64,000 nt of DNA. Source: Valencia hispanica (taxonomy: Eukaryota > Chordata > Actinopteri > Cyprinodontiformes > Valenciidae). A program made the position numbers and the translations under genes. A model generated the notes under the pieces. That model searched no databases. It was given only the letters and a program-made list of their open reading frames with translations, and had not been told where the DNA came from. The stretch spans positions 53,087,069 through 53,151,068 of the forward strand of contig OY747712.1 in assembly GCA_963556495.2 (NCBI GenBank). Reading direction: 5' to 3'. Shown one piece after another: positions 10,961 through 24,309 of the stretch; the first letter of the stretch is position 1; the number at the start of each line of letters is the position of its first letter.

Positions 10961-13522
10961 ATGGATGAACTCCAAGCCCTTACAAGGACTCAGCCAGAGT
11001 ACCGTGAATGCAGTGTTATGTGTTTTACTGAGACGTGGCTGCTGGATCATATCCCCGACTCCAACGTCTCTCTGCCAGGCTTCCTGACTGTACGAGCAGA
11101 CAGAGATCTGAAGACGAGTAGAAAAAGGAAAGGTGGTGGAGTAGCAGTGCTTGTCAACAACAGATGGTGTCATCCAGGACATGTTACTGTGAAGTGTCGT
11201 CTCTGCAACCCAGATGTCGAACTCTTGGCAGTGAGTTTTCGTCCATATTATTTACCAAGAGAGTTCACCAGTGTAATTTTGGCAGTTGTTTACATTCCAC
11301 TTTCAGCTGTTGCAGACACTGCATGTGATGTCATCAGTTCCGTTGTTGCTAAGCTACAGACACAGCACCCCAATGCATTTGTGGCAATATCTGGTGATTT
11401 TAATCATGCCTCGCTCTCTACTACACTTCCAACATTTCAACAGTTTGTCAGCTGCTCTACAAGAGAAAACAGGACCTTGGATTTGTTTTATGCAAATGTA
11501 AAGGATTCATACATGTCCAAACCAAGACCTCCTCTGGGACAATCGGATCACAATCTTGTTTTTCTCTATTCAGAATATAAACCCGTTCTTCAGAGGCAAC
11601 CTGTGATAAAACGAACTGTGAGAAAATGGTCACAGGAAGCTGAAGAAGCCCTGCAGGGTTGTTTTGCAACCACAGACTGGATGACTCTTTGCCAAGCGCA
11701 TGGAGAGGACATCAATGCCATGACTGAGTGTGTGACTGACTATATAAACTTCTGTGTGGACAACATCATCCCCACCAGAACAGTGAGATGCTTCCCTAAT
11801 AACAAACCCTGGATCACCAGTGACCTGAAGGAACTGCTAAACAAGAAAAAAAGAGCCTTCAGAGAGGGAGACAGGGAATTACTGAGGAGTATACAGAAGC
11901 AACTTAAAGTCAAGACCAGAGACAGCAAGGAGGCATACAGGAAGAAGCTGGAGAACAAACTACAGAGGAACAATATCAGAGATGTCTGGTCAGGAATGAG
12001 AAAGATCACCGGCTTTAAGGACTGGAAGGATTGGATAGATGGAAGTCTGGACAGAGCCAATGAACTGAACACATTCTTCAACAGGTTCAGTTCAGGAACC
12101 AGCTCAGCATCCTCCTCTCCTGTTCCCAGCCAAACAGACATCCCACTCTCCTCTGATCAACAGCTTTCCTGTTACACATCGGATGTTTTATCCTTCACCT
12201 CAGCCATGGACTCTTCTAATTCCACAAGTTTGACTTCAACCAAGTCAGGAAATGCTGCTACCCCCTTTGCCTCCCCCTCCAACTTGTCTGTCTCCAAAAG
12301 TCAGGTGAAGAGGCAGCTGGAGAAACTGAACCGGAACAAGGCTGCAGGTCCAGATGGTGTCAGCCCCAGAGTCCTGAAGGCCTGTGCAGAGCAGCTCTGT
12401 GGGATTCTGCAGCACCTCTTTGACCTTAGCCTAACTCAGGAGAAGGTCCCAGTGTTGTGGAAGACATCCTGCCTTGTTCCAGTAGCCAAAAGAACTTACC
12501 CATCAGTCATCAATGACTATAGACCCGTTGCCCTGACATCCCACATCATGAAGGTCCTGGAGAGACTCCTGTTGGTACCCCTGAGTAAGCAAACAAGAAC
12601 GTATCAGGACCCACTGCAGTTTGCTTATCGCTGTGGAGTTGGAGTTGAAGATGCCATCATCCACCTACTTCAACCAACTCACTGTCATCTGGACAAAGCA
12701 AGCAGCACTGTGAGGATCATGTTCTTTGATTTCTCCAGTGCATTTAACACAATTCAGCCTGATATGCTTTGTCAGAAACTCCTGAAGACACAGGTGGAGC
12801 CCTCAACAATCGCCTGGATCAATGACTACCTGACAATCAGACAACAGTTTGTGAGAATGAAGGATTGTGTGTCAAACAAGGTGGTCAGCAGCACAGGAGC
12901 ACCACAGGGGACCGTACTCTCACCATACCTTTTCACTCTGTACACCTCAGACTTCCAGTACAAATCAGAGACCTGTCATCTGCAGAAATACTCAGATGAC
13001 TCTGCAATTGTCGGGTGTATCAGAGATGAACAAGAACCTGAATACAGAGAGCTGGTGGACCGCTTTGTGACATGGTGTGGAAACAATCGTCTTACCTTGA
13101 ATGTGAACAAAACAAAGGAGATGATTGTAGATTTCAGAAGAAACAAGGTTAAGTCAAACACTGTTTCCATCATGGGAGAAGAAGTGGAGGTTGTTGAGGA
13201 GTATAAATACCTCGGAGTTCACCTTGACAACAGATTGGACTGGAGACTGAACAGTGAAACCGTCAACAAGAAGAGACAGAGCAGACGCTACTTCTTGAGG
13301 AAGTGTAGGTCATTCAAGGTTTGCAATAAGATGCTGCAAATCTTCGACAAGTCAGTTGTTGAGAGTGTAATCTCTTCAGCCATCATCTGTTGGGGTAGCA
13401 GCATCAGAGCGAGGGACTTAAAAAGGCTAAACAACCTGATAAAGAAGGCTGGTTCTGTTCTTGGCACTTCTGTGGAACATCTGGAGATGATGATGCAAAG
13501 AAGGATTCTTCATAAAAGCTAA
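10961..13522 (+). CDS. Rex1-type endonuclease-reverse transcriptase
   Basis: An 853-codon open frame for the LINE protein that nicks target DNA and reverse-transcribes its own RNA. The endonuclease part shows ETWL (about residues 21-24), GGGVAVLVNN (about 62-71), SGDFNHA (143-149) and QSDHNL (193-198). The RT shows FSSAFNTIQ (about 590), GAPQGTVLSP (about 645) and the catalytic YSDD (about 675-678). The chosen ATG is simply the first in the frame. The natural start lies in the missing 5' part. The frame stops at RILHKS, before the family's usual end, apparently from a frameshift. This is the longest intact coding sequence in the window, but the missing endonuclease N terminus and split C terminus make autonomous movement unlikely. 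Confidence 0.85.
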   Translation: MDELQALTRTQPEYRECSVMCFTETWLLDHIPDSNVSLPGFLTVRADRDLKTSRKRKGGGVAVLVNNRWCHPGHVTVKCRLCNPDVELLAVSFRPYYLPREFTSVILAVVYIPLSAVADTACDVISSVVAKLQTQHPNAFVAISGDFNHASLSTTLPTFQQFVSCSTRENRTLDLFYANVKDSYMSKPRPPLGQSDHNLVFLYSEYKPVLQRQPVIKRTVRKWSQEAEEALQGCFATTDWMTLCQAHGEDINAMTECVTDYINFCVDNIIPTRTVRCFPNNKPWITSDLKELLNKKKRAFREGDRELLRSIQKQLKVKTRDSKEAYRKKLENKLQRNNIRDVWSGMRKITGFKDWKDWIDGSLDRANELNTFFNRFSSGTSSASSSPVPSQTDIPLSSDQQLSCYTSDVLSFTSAMDSSNSTSLTSTKSGNAATPFASPSNLSVSKSQVKRQLEKLNRNKAAGPDGVSPRVLKACAEQLCGILQHLFDLSLTQEKVPVLWKTSCLVPVAKRTYPSVINDYRPVALTSHIMKVLERLLLVPLSKQTRTYQDPLQFAYRCGVGVEDAIIHLLQPTHCHLDKASSTVRIMFFDFSSAFNTIQPDMLCQKLLKTQVEPSTIAWINDYLTIRQQFVRMKDCVSNKVVSSTGAPQGTVLSPYLFTLYTSDFQYKSETCHLQKYSDDSAIVGCIRDEQEPEYRELVDRFVTWCGNNRLTLNVNKTKEMIVDFRRNKVKSNTVSIMGEEVEVVEEYKYLGVHLDNRLDWRLNSETVNKKRQSRRYFLRKCRSFKVCNKMLQIFDKSVVESVISSAIICWGSSIRARDLKRLNNLIKKAGSVLGTSVEHLEMMMQRRILHKS

Positions 13523-13650
13523 AAAATCATGGACAACCCTGAGCATCCTCTTCATGAGACTGTCATACAACAACAGAGTGTCTGCAGTCAGAGGCTTCTT
13601 CAGTTTTGCTGCAACAGAGACCGCTACAGAAAATATTTTCTGCCCACAGG

Positions 13651-14137
<487 letters not shown>

Positions 14138-14239
14138 GCCATCATCATCTACAACAACTCCTTAAAGAATTAATTATATGAGCTATACCAACACTTCATT
14201 TCCCTCTGGGATCAATAAAGTATTTTTGAATTTGAATTT

Positions 14240-16013
<1,774 letters not shown>

Positions 16014-16276
16014 GGGCCGTGAGAGGTGAAAGAATAAAGAGAAGATAGCTGGCTTGTTTTTGCTTCGTTTCAGATCCCAGGCCGGAAGCTGGACGTCACC
16101 ACTCAGTGGAAATTGACCACTGTTAAATAAACGGAGCAGGAAAGCGAAACATGGCGACTACTAACAATCCACGGAAATTCAGCGAGAAAATCGCTTTACA
16201 TAATCAGAAGCAGGCAGAGGAGACAGCGGCATTTGAGGAAGTGATGAAGGACCTCAGCATAACCCGGGCGGCCAGG
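16014..16276 (+). CDS. crtc1: crtc1 exon 1 (5' leader plus codons 1-42)
   Basis: First coding exon of CREB-regulated transcription coactivator 1, a cytoplasm-to-nucleus shuttling coactivator that binds the bZIP of CREB in response to cAMP and calcium. The ATG at 16151 has a strong context (A at -3, G at +4). It encodes [20 protein letters not shown] and continues [22 protein letters not shown], closely matching vertebrate CRTC1. CRTC2 and CRTC3 have different N-terminal extensions and diverge after EEVM. These 42 residues form the predicted coiled-coil CREB-binding domain. The exon ends at 16276 in AGG, followed by the donor GTAAGG, phase 0. The start of the untranslated leader is approximate (abrupt composition change at 16014); the transcription start is not visible. 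Fish may have two copies (a/b); I cannot tell which this is. Confidence 0.93.
16082..16098 (+). promoter_or_regulatory. ETS-like and CRE-like sites in crtc1 leader
   Basis: CCGGAAGC (ETS/GABP-type core) lies at 16082-16089. Two bases further is GGACGTCA (16091-16098), a seven-of-eight match to the cAMP response element. Both are 50-70 bp upstream of the crtc1 start codon. Because CRTC1 is a CREB coactivator, a CRE here would allow feedback, but this is inference from two short motifs. Confidence 0.35.
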
Positions 16277-16344
16277 GTAAGGACACAGCTTCCTGCTTTT
16301 CTCCTTCCTCTGTGCGGTTTGTTTTCAGCGAGCTGTCAGATGTG

Positions 16345-19300
16345 GGCTGCAAAGCACGGCAGGAAGAAAACATGCATAAAGCAGGAAGAAAACAGGCAGA
16401 AAGCAGGCTGCAAAGAACGGCAGGAAGAAAGCAGGCTGCAAAACAGGGCAGGCAGAAAACATGCAAAAAGCAGGCAGAAAGCAGGCTAAAGAGAACGGCA
16501 GGAAGAAAGCAGGCTGCAAATCGCGGCAGTCAGAAAGCAGGCTGCAGAACACGGCAGTAAGAAAACATGCATAAAGCAGGCTGAAAGCAGGTAGAAAACA
16601 GGCTGCAAAGCGCAGCAGGCAGAAAGCAGGCTGCAGGACACGGCAGGAAGAAAGCAGGAAGAAAGCAGGCTACAGAGAACAGCAGGAAGAAAGCAGGCTG
16701 CAAAGCGCGGCAGGCAGAAAGCAGGCTGAAAGAAGGCTAGAAAAACGAAGAAAGCAGGCTTAAAGCAGGCAGAAAGCAGGCTGAAAGAAGGCTAAAAACG
16801 CAAAAAGCAGGCTTAAAAGCAGGTTTAAAGCAGGCAGAAAGCAGGATGCAGAGAATGGCAGACAGAAAGCAGGCTGCAGAGAACAGCAGGAAGAAAGCAG
16901 GCTGCAAAGCGCGGCAGGCAGAAAGCAGGCTGAAAGAAGGCTAAAAACACGCAGAGAGCAGGCTTAAAGCAAGCAGAAAACAGGCTGAAAGAAGGCTAAA
17001 AACGCAAAAAGCAGGCTTAAAAGCAGGCTTAAAGCAGGCAGAAAGCAGGCTGCAGAGAATGGCAGGCAGAAAGCAGGCTGCAAAGCGCGGCAGGCAGAAA
17101 GCAGGTTGAAAGAAGGCTATAAACAAGCAGAAAGCAGGCTTAAAGCAGGCAGAAAGCAGGCTGCAGAGCACGGAATGCAGAAAACAGGCTACAGAACATG
17201 GCAGGAAGAAAACAGGCAAAAAGCAGGCTGCAGAGAACGGTAGGAAGAAAGCAGGCTGCAAATCGCGGCAGTCAGAAAGCAGGCTGCAGAACACCGCAGG
17301 AAGAAAACAGGCAGAAAGCAGGCTGCAGAGAACGGCAGGCAGAAAACAGGCTGCAAAGCGCGGCAGGCAGAAAGCAGGCTGCAGAACACAGCGGGAAGAA
17401 AGCAGGCTGCAAAACAGGGCAGGCAGAAAACATGCAGAAAGCAGGCTGAAAGCAAGCAGAAAGCAGGCTGCAGAGCACGGAATGCAGAAAACAAGCTGCA
17501 GAACACGGCAGGAAGAAAACAGGCAGAAAGCAGGCTGAAAACAGGCACAAAGTAGGCTGCAGAGAACGGCAGGAAGATAGCAAGCTGCAAAGCTCGGCAG
17601 GCAGAAAGCAGGCTGAAAAAAGGCTAAAATCACGAAGAAAGCAGGCTTAAAGCAGGCAGAAAGCAGGCTAAAAACACGCAGAAAGCAGGCTTAAAGCAGG
17701 CAGAAAAGAGGCTGAAAGAAGGCTAAAAACACACAGAAAGCAGGCTTAAAAGCAGGCTTAAAGCAGGGAGAAAGCAGGATGTAGAGAATGGCAGGCAGAA
17801 AGCAGGCTGAAAGAAGGCTAAAAACAAGTAGAAAGCAGGCTTAAAGCAGGCAGAAAGCAGGCTGCAGAGAACGGCAGGCAGAAAGCAGGCTGCAGAGATA
17901 TGCAGGCAGAAAGCAGGCTGCAGAGCACGGAATGCAGAAAACAGGCTGCAGAACACGGCAGGAAGAAAACAGGCAGAAAGCAGGCTGAAAACAGGCAGAA
18001 AGTAGGCTGCAGAGAACGGCAGGAAGAAAACAGGCAGAAAGCAGGCTGAAAGAAGGCTAAAAACACGCAGAAAACAGGCTTAAAGCAGGCAGAAAGCAGG
18101 CTGCAGAGAACGGCAGGCAGAAAACAAGCTGCAAAGCTCGGCAGGCAGAAAGCAGGCTGAAAGAAGGCAAAAATCACGCAGAAAGCAGAATTAAAGCCGG
18201 CAGAAAGCAGGCTGCAGAGAACGGCAGGCAGAAAGCAGGCTGAAAGCAGGCTGAAAAAAGGCTAAAAACACGCAGAAAGCAGGCTTAAAGCAGGCAGAAA
18301 GCAGGCTGCAGAGAACGGCAGGAAGAAAGCAGGCTGCAAATCGCGGCAGTCAGAAAGCAGGCTGCAGAACACGGCAGGAAGAAAACAGGCAGAAAGCAGG
18401 CTGAAAGAAGGCTAAAAACACGCAGAAAACAGGCTTAAAGCAGGCAGAAAGCAGGCTGCAGAGAACGGCAGGCAGAAAACAGGCTGCAAAGCGCGGCAGG
18501 CAGAAAGCAGGTTGCAGAACACAGCGGGAAGAAAGCAGGCTGCAAAACAGGGCAGGCAGAAAACATGCATAAAGCAGGCTGAAAGCAAGCAGAAAGCAGG
18601 CTGCAGAGCACGGAATGCAGAAAACAGGCTGCAGAACACGGCAGGAAGATAACAGGCAGAAAGCAGGCTGAAAGAAGGCTAAAAACACGCAGAAAGCAGG
18701 CTTAAAGCAGGCGGAAAGCAGGCTGCAGAGAACGGCAGTCAGAAAGCAGGCTGCAGAGCACGGAATGCAGAAAACAGGCTGCAGAACACGGCAGTAAGAA
18801 AAAAGAAAGAAAGCAGGCTGAAAACAGGGAGAAAGCAAGCAGCAGAACGCGGCAGGAAGAAGGCAGGCAGAAAGCAGGCTGCAGAACACGGCAGGAAGAA
18901 AGCAGGCAGAAAGCAGGCTGCAGAGAACGGCAGGCAGAAAGCAGGCTGCGGAGAACGGCAGGCAGAAAGCAGGCTGCAGAGAACGGCAGGCAGAAAGCAG
19001 GCCGCAGAGAACGGCAGGCAGAAAGCAGGCTGCAGAGAACGGCAGGAAGAAAGCAGGCTGCAGAGAACGGCAGGAAGAAAGCAGGCTGCAAAGTGCGGCA
19101 GGCAGAAAGCAGGCTGAAAACAGGCAGAAAGCAAGCAGCAGAACACAGCAGGAAGAAAGCAGGCTGAAAGAAGGCTAAAAACACGCAGAAAGCAGGCAGA
19201 AAGCAGGCTGCAGAACACGGCAGGCAGAAAGCAGGCTGAAAGAAGGCTAAAAACACGCAGAAAGCAGGCAGAAAGCAGGCTGAAGAACACGGCAGGCAGA

Positions 19301-22240
19301 AAGCAGGCTGAAAGAAGGCTAAAAACACGCAGAAAGCAGGCTGAAAGCAGGCAGAAAGCAGGCTGCAGAACACGGCAGGCAGAAAGCAGGCTGCAAGGGA
19401 CGGCAGGAAGAAAGCAGGCAGAAAGCAGGCTGCAGAGAACGGCAGGCAGAAAGCAGGCTGCAAAGGACGGTAGGAAGAAAGCAGGCAGAAAGCAGGCTGC
19501 AGAGAACGGCAGGCAGAAAGCAGGCTGCAGAACACGGCAGGAAGAAAGAAGGCTAAAAAGAGGCAGAAAGCAGGCTGCAGAGCACGGCAGGAAGAAAGCA
19601 GGCAGAAAGCAGGCTACAGAGCACGGCAGGCAGAAAGCAGGCTGCAGAGCACGGCAGGCAGAAAGCAGGCTGCAGAACACGGCAGGCAGAAAGCAGGCTG
19701 CAAAGGACGGCAGGAAGAAAGCAGGCTGCAAAACAGGGCAGGCAGAAAACATGCAAAAAGCAGGCTGAAAGCAGGCAGAAAGCAGGCTAAAGAGAACGGC
19801 AGGAAGAAAGCAGGCTGCAAATCGCGGCAGTCAGAAAGCAGGCTGCAGAACACGGCAGTAAGAAAACATGCATTAAGCAGGCTGAAAGCAGGTAGAAAAC
19901 AGGCTGCAAAGCGCAGCAGGCAGAAAGCAGGCTGCAGGACACGGCAGGCAGAAAACAGGCTGCAGAACACGGCAGGAAGAAAGCAGGCAGAAAGCAGGCT
20001 ACAGAGAACAGCAGGAAGAAAGCAGGCTGCAAAGCGCGGCAGTCAGAAAGCAGGCTGCAGAACACGGCAGGAAGAAAACAGGCAGAAAGCAGGCTGCAGA
20101 GCACGGAATGCAGAAAACAGGCTGCAGAACACGGCAGGAAGATAACAGGCAGAAAGCAGGCTGAAAGAAGGCTAAAAACACGCAGAAAGCAGGCTTAAAG
20201 CAGGCAGAAAGCAGGCTGCAGAGAACGGCAGTCAGAAAGCAGGCTGCAGAGCACGGATTGCAGAAAACAGGCTGCAGAACACGGCAGTAAGAAAAAAGGA
20301 AGAAAGCAGGCTGAAAACAGGCAGAAAGCAAGCAGCAGAACACGGCAGGAAGAAAACAGGCAGAAAGCAGGCTGCAAAGAACGGCAGGAAGAAAGCAGGC
20401 AGAAAACAGGCAGAAAGCAGGCTGCAGAGATCGGCAGGAAGAAAGAAGGCTGAAAGAAGGCAAAAAAGACACAGAAAGCAGGCTGCAGAGAACGGCAGGA
20501 AGAAAGCAGGCTGAAAAACAGAGCAGGCAGAAAACATGCAAAAAGCAGGCTGAAAGCAGGCTGCAGAACACGGCAGGAAGAAAACAGGCAGAAAGCAGGC
20601 TGCAAAGAACGGCAGGAAGAAAGCAGGCAGAAAACAGGCAGAAAGCAGGCTGCAGAGATCGGCAGGAAGAAAGCAGGCTGAAAGAAGGCTAAAAAGACAC
20701 AGAAAGCAGGCTGCAGAGAACGGCAGGAAGAAAGCAGGCTGAAAAACAGGGCAGGCAGAAAACATGCAAAAAGCAGGCTGAAAGCAGGCAGAAAGCAGGC
20801 TAAAGAGAACGGCAGGAAGAAAGCAGGCTGCAGAACACAACAGTAAGAAAACAGGCGGAAAGCAGGCAGCAGAACACGGCAGGAAGAAAACAGGCTGCAA
20901 AGCGCAGCAGGCAGAAAGCAGGCTGCAGGACACGGCAGGCAGAAAACAGGCTGCAGAACACGGCAGGAAGAAAGCAGGCAGAAAGCAGGCTACAGAGAAC
21001 AGCAGGAAGAAAGCAGGCTGCAAAGCGCGGCAGGCAGAAAGCAGGCTGAAAGAAGGCTAGAAAAGCGAAGAAAGCAGGCTTAAAGCAGGCTGAAAGAAGG
21101 CTAAAAACACGCAAAAAGCAGGCTTAAAAGCAGGTTTAAAGCAGGCAGAAGCAGGATGCAGAGAATGGCAGACAGAAAGCAGGCTGCAATGCGCGGCAGG
21201 CAGAAAGCAGGCTGCAGAGAACGGCAGGAAGAAAGCAGGCTGCAAAGCGCGGCAGGCAGAAAGCAGGCTGAAAGAAGGCTAAAAACACGCAGAAAGCAGG
21301 CTTAAAGCAGGCAGAAAGCAGGCTGCAGAGAACGGCAGTCAGAAAGCAGGCTGCAGAGCACGGAATGCAGAAAACAGGCTGCAAACACGGCAGTAAGAAA
21401 AAAGGAAGAAAGCAGGCTGAAAACAGGCAGAAAGCAAGCAGCAGAACACGGCAGGAAGAAGGCAGGCAGAAAGCAGGCTGCAGAACACGGCAGGCAGAAA
21501 ACATGCATAAAGCAGGCTGCAAAGAACGGCAGGAAGAAAGCAGGCAGAAAACAGGCAGAAAGCAGGCTGCAGAGATCGGCAGGAAGAAAGCAGGCTGAAA
21601 GAAGGCTGAAAGAAGGCTAAAAAGACACAGAAAGCAGGCTGCAGAGAACGGCAGGAAGAAAGCAGGCTGCAAAACAGGGCAGGCAGAAAACATGCATAAA
21701 GCAGGCTGAAAGCAAGCAGAAAGCAGGCTGCAGAGCACGGAATGCAGAAAACAGGCTGCAGAACACAACAGTAAGAAAACAGGCAGAAAACAGGCTGCAA
21801 AGCGCAGCAGGCAGAAAGCAGGCTGCAGGACACGGCAGGCAGAAAACAGGCTGCAGAACACGGCAGGAAGAAAGCAGGCAGAAAGCAGGCTACAGAGAAC
21901 AGCAGGAAGAAAGCAGGCTGCAAAGCGCGGCAGGCAGAAAGCAGGCTGAAAGAAGGCTAGAAAAACGAAGAAAGCAGGCTTAAAGCAGGCAGAAAGCAGG
22001 CTGAAAGAAGGCTAAAAACACGCAAAAAGCAGGCTTAAAAGCAGGTTTAAAGTAGGCAGAAAGCAGGATGCAGAGAATGGCAGGCAGAAAGCAGGCTGCA
22101 GAGAACGGCAGGAAGAAAGCAGGCTGCAAAGCGCGGCAGGCAGAAAGCAGGCTGAAAACAGGCAGAAAGCAAGCAGCAGAACACAGCAGGAAGAAAGCAG
22201 GCTGAAAGAAGGCTAAAAACACGCAGAAAGCAGGCTGAAA
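16345..22240. repeat. 5.9-kb purine-rich minisatellite in crtc1 intron 1
   Basis: A continuous array of variants of a 28-bp unit, for example 'cggcaggcagaaagcaggct' plus 'gcagagaa'. Units end variously in gagaa, aagcg or gaaca. It is mixed with a related block containing 'gctgaaagaaggctaaaaac' and 'gcaggcttaaagcaggc'. The + strand unit is about 75% purine. The array starts 69 bp after the exon 1 donor. Long-range duplications are visible: 16561-16740 resembles 19861-20040 (offset 3300), and 20881-21080 resembles 21781-21980 (offset 900). The minus strand is open in all three frames for long distances because the units lack stop codons. The resulting Cys/Leu/Phe-rich open frames are artefacts. 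Confidence 0.95.
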
Positions 22241-24309
22241 TTTTTAAGGAACAGCTCAAAATCTACAATAAAACAATTAAACAGTCGAGAACACTCAATT
22301 TTACAAACTTCATATCTGACAATAAAAATAACCCCAAATTCCTTTTTAAAACAATCGAGGTTTTATCTAATTCAGGTTTGAAATCCTCCATGGCAGCATC
22401 TGATGCAGCATGTGAGGATTTTGCAGACTCCTTCAGTTGTAAGATCAATGCTATTAGATCTAACTTTTTACCTCAACAAAATTTTGGTTTTATCAAATCT
22501 GAAGCGTTGTCTTTACCTGAGAAAACACTGGAGAGTTTGGTCCTGGTTGATGCAAAGATGCTTGGTTGAGTTTTCTCCCAACTAAACCCAACTACCTGTC
22601 TTTTAGACCCAATTCTCACATCACTTTTAAAAACATTTTTTTTGGTTTCTTTGAGTCTGAGCATTAAACATCATATTTTGCTCTCTTTAGTCGGGGGTTT
22701 TCACTACTGCCTTTAAAACAGCAGTAGTGAAGCCCCTTCTGAAGAAGAGCAACTTAGACCCAAACATTCTTGTTAACTATGGACCAGTATCCAACTTACC
22801 ATTTTTAAGCAAGACTTTAGAAAAAAAAAAGTTTTTATGCAGCTTAATGTGTTTTTTAATAAACACAACATTTTGGAAAAATATAAATCAAGTTTTAGAA
22901 CAGGTTTTATGACCTCAGATGTAATTCAAACAATGAAAAACTTTCTGTCCTTTGATGCAGTAGATCACTAGATTTTATCACACAGACTGAGAAGTCTGGT
23001 GGGTCTCTCTGGCACTGTTTTAAAATGGTTGTATTCTTATCTCACGGATCTGAGAGTTTTAGTATGTATGGATACATGCTCCTCAGGTACCCATAAAACC
23101 AATTGCGGGGTTCCCCAAGGTTCAATTTTAGGTCCAATTCTTTTTAACCTGTACATGCAACTTGGGGATATATTTAGGAGACACCGCATTGATTTTCACA
23201 GGTTTGTTGATGATACACAGATTTACATTGCAGTGTCTCCCAATGGCCTAGAGCCAGTTAATGTCCTTTTAAACTGTATTTTAGATAGTAAAAGATGGAT
23301 GGCAGAGAACTTCTCAAAGCCCAACCAGGACAAAACAGAGATGTTAGTAATCGGTCCCGAAGACAAGAGAGAGATCATTTTACCACAACTGTAGAGTTTT
23401 AAACCTTCTCAATGTGTGAGAAATATTTAACCAGGTCTCATCTCCTCATTCCCTGTCGGATCATTATGCTTTCTTGTCCTCCGGTGTGTCTCCTGCCTGC
23501 CTGCATACCTGCCATCGTCCTCCAATAAACCTCATCGTTACAACTTTAATCCACGCCTGCGTCTGGATCCATCCTCATCTCAGCACTTCCTAACTCTTTT
23601 AGTCATTTATAAATGTCTTCATGGTCTTTGGCCTTCTTATTTAACAGACCTGTTTTTTAAGTATGAGCCCTCACAGACCTTGAGGTGCTCTGGTACTGGC
23701 ATCTAACTGTACCAAGAGTTAAAACAAAAACATATGGCGAGACCTCGTTCCAACACTATGGTCCTCACCTGGTAAACAGCCTGCCAGAGGGCCGCAGAGA
23801 ATGTTGACGTTTTCAAAAAGAGGTTCAAGACCTACCTTTTTAGCTTAACTTTTAAACGATATTATTTTATTTATTTATTTTTATTTACTTTTAGTATAAA
23901 TTGATCTTTATTTTAGGATTTGAATGTTTTAACTCCAGTGTTTTACCTCATGGGGATCCTCGATGCTAATGGTTCAGTCTGTTCGGTCCACACGGGCTGG
24001 CTCCTGGTGTGGCCGGATCCCCAAGATATTGTTTCCTCACAGCAGTGTCGAGCTCGATTTATGGTGTTAACATGTTTGTTTTTATTTTTGTTTAAAATCT
24101 ACGGACAGAAACAAGGGCTGGAGAACATGTATATATTATTTGAGGGAAGGGGTATGTTGAGGGGGTGGGGGGTTTCTGACTGTGTGTGTTTTTAATTTAT
24201 TAGGTTTAAATTTTGTGTGATGTATATTGGTTTGATCTTGTATAGCATTTGTCATGCCAATGGCATGAAATGCCTGTTATTAAATAAAGATTGATTGGAT
24301 TTGATTTGA
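22241..24309 (+). mobile_element. Decayed L2-like LINE in intron 1
   Basis: Broken reading frames of a LINE ORF2. A pre-RT segment lies at 22250-22560. RT pieces lie at 22999-23394, with VPQGSILGPILFNLY near 23112 and FVDDTQIY near 23204-23227. C-terminal pieces lie near 23600-23850, and a 3' end near 24240-24309 reads 'aaataaagattgattggatt' followed by a TTTGAT repeat. Several stops and frameshifts are present. The left edge joins the minisatellite directly in the middle of coding sequence, so the element is 5' truncated there. Confidence 0.75.
23425..23590 (+). mobile_element. LTR-like fragment inside the L2-like relic
   Basis: A pyrimidine-rich block with 'ctccaataaacctcatcg' (AATAAA at about 23524) and 'ccacgcctgcgtctggatcc' interrupts the LINE coding sequence. 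It resembles U3-R-U5 ends of fish LTR elements. Boundaries are approximate. Confidence 0.4.

Noticed and set aside
16151..16276. Assignment of the exon to crtc2 or crtc3.
   Set aside because: The N terminus starts directly with [20 protein letters not shown] and continues EEVMKDL, as in CRTC1; CRTC2/3 differ in the extension and after EEVM.
16941..21861. Many long antisense open frames (up to 337 codons) rich in Cys, Leu, Ala and Phe.
   Set aside because: They are produced by a stop-free 28-bp repeat read in all frames, not by a coding gene; there is no start context, domain or codon bias.
16345..22240. A CRISPR-like array of short repeats.
   Set aside because: There are no unique spacers; adjacent units are variants of one another, and the setting is a vertebrate intron.
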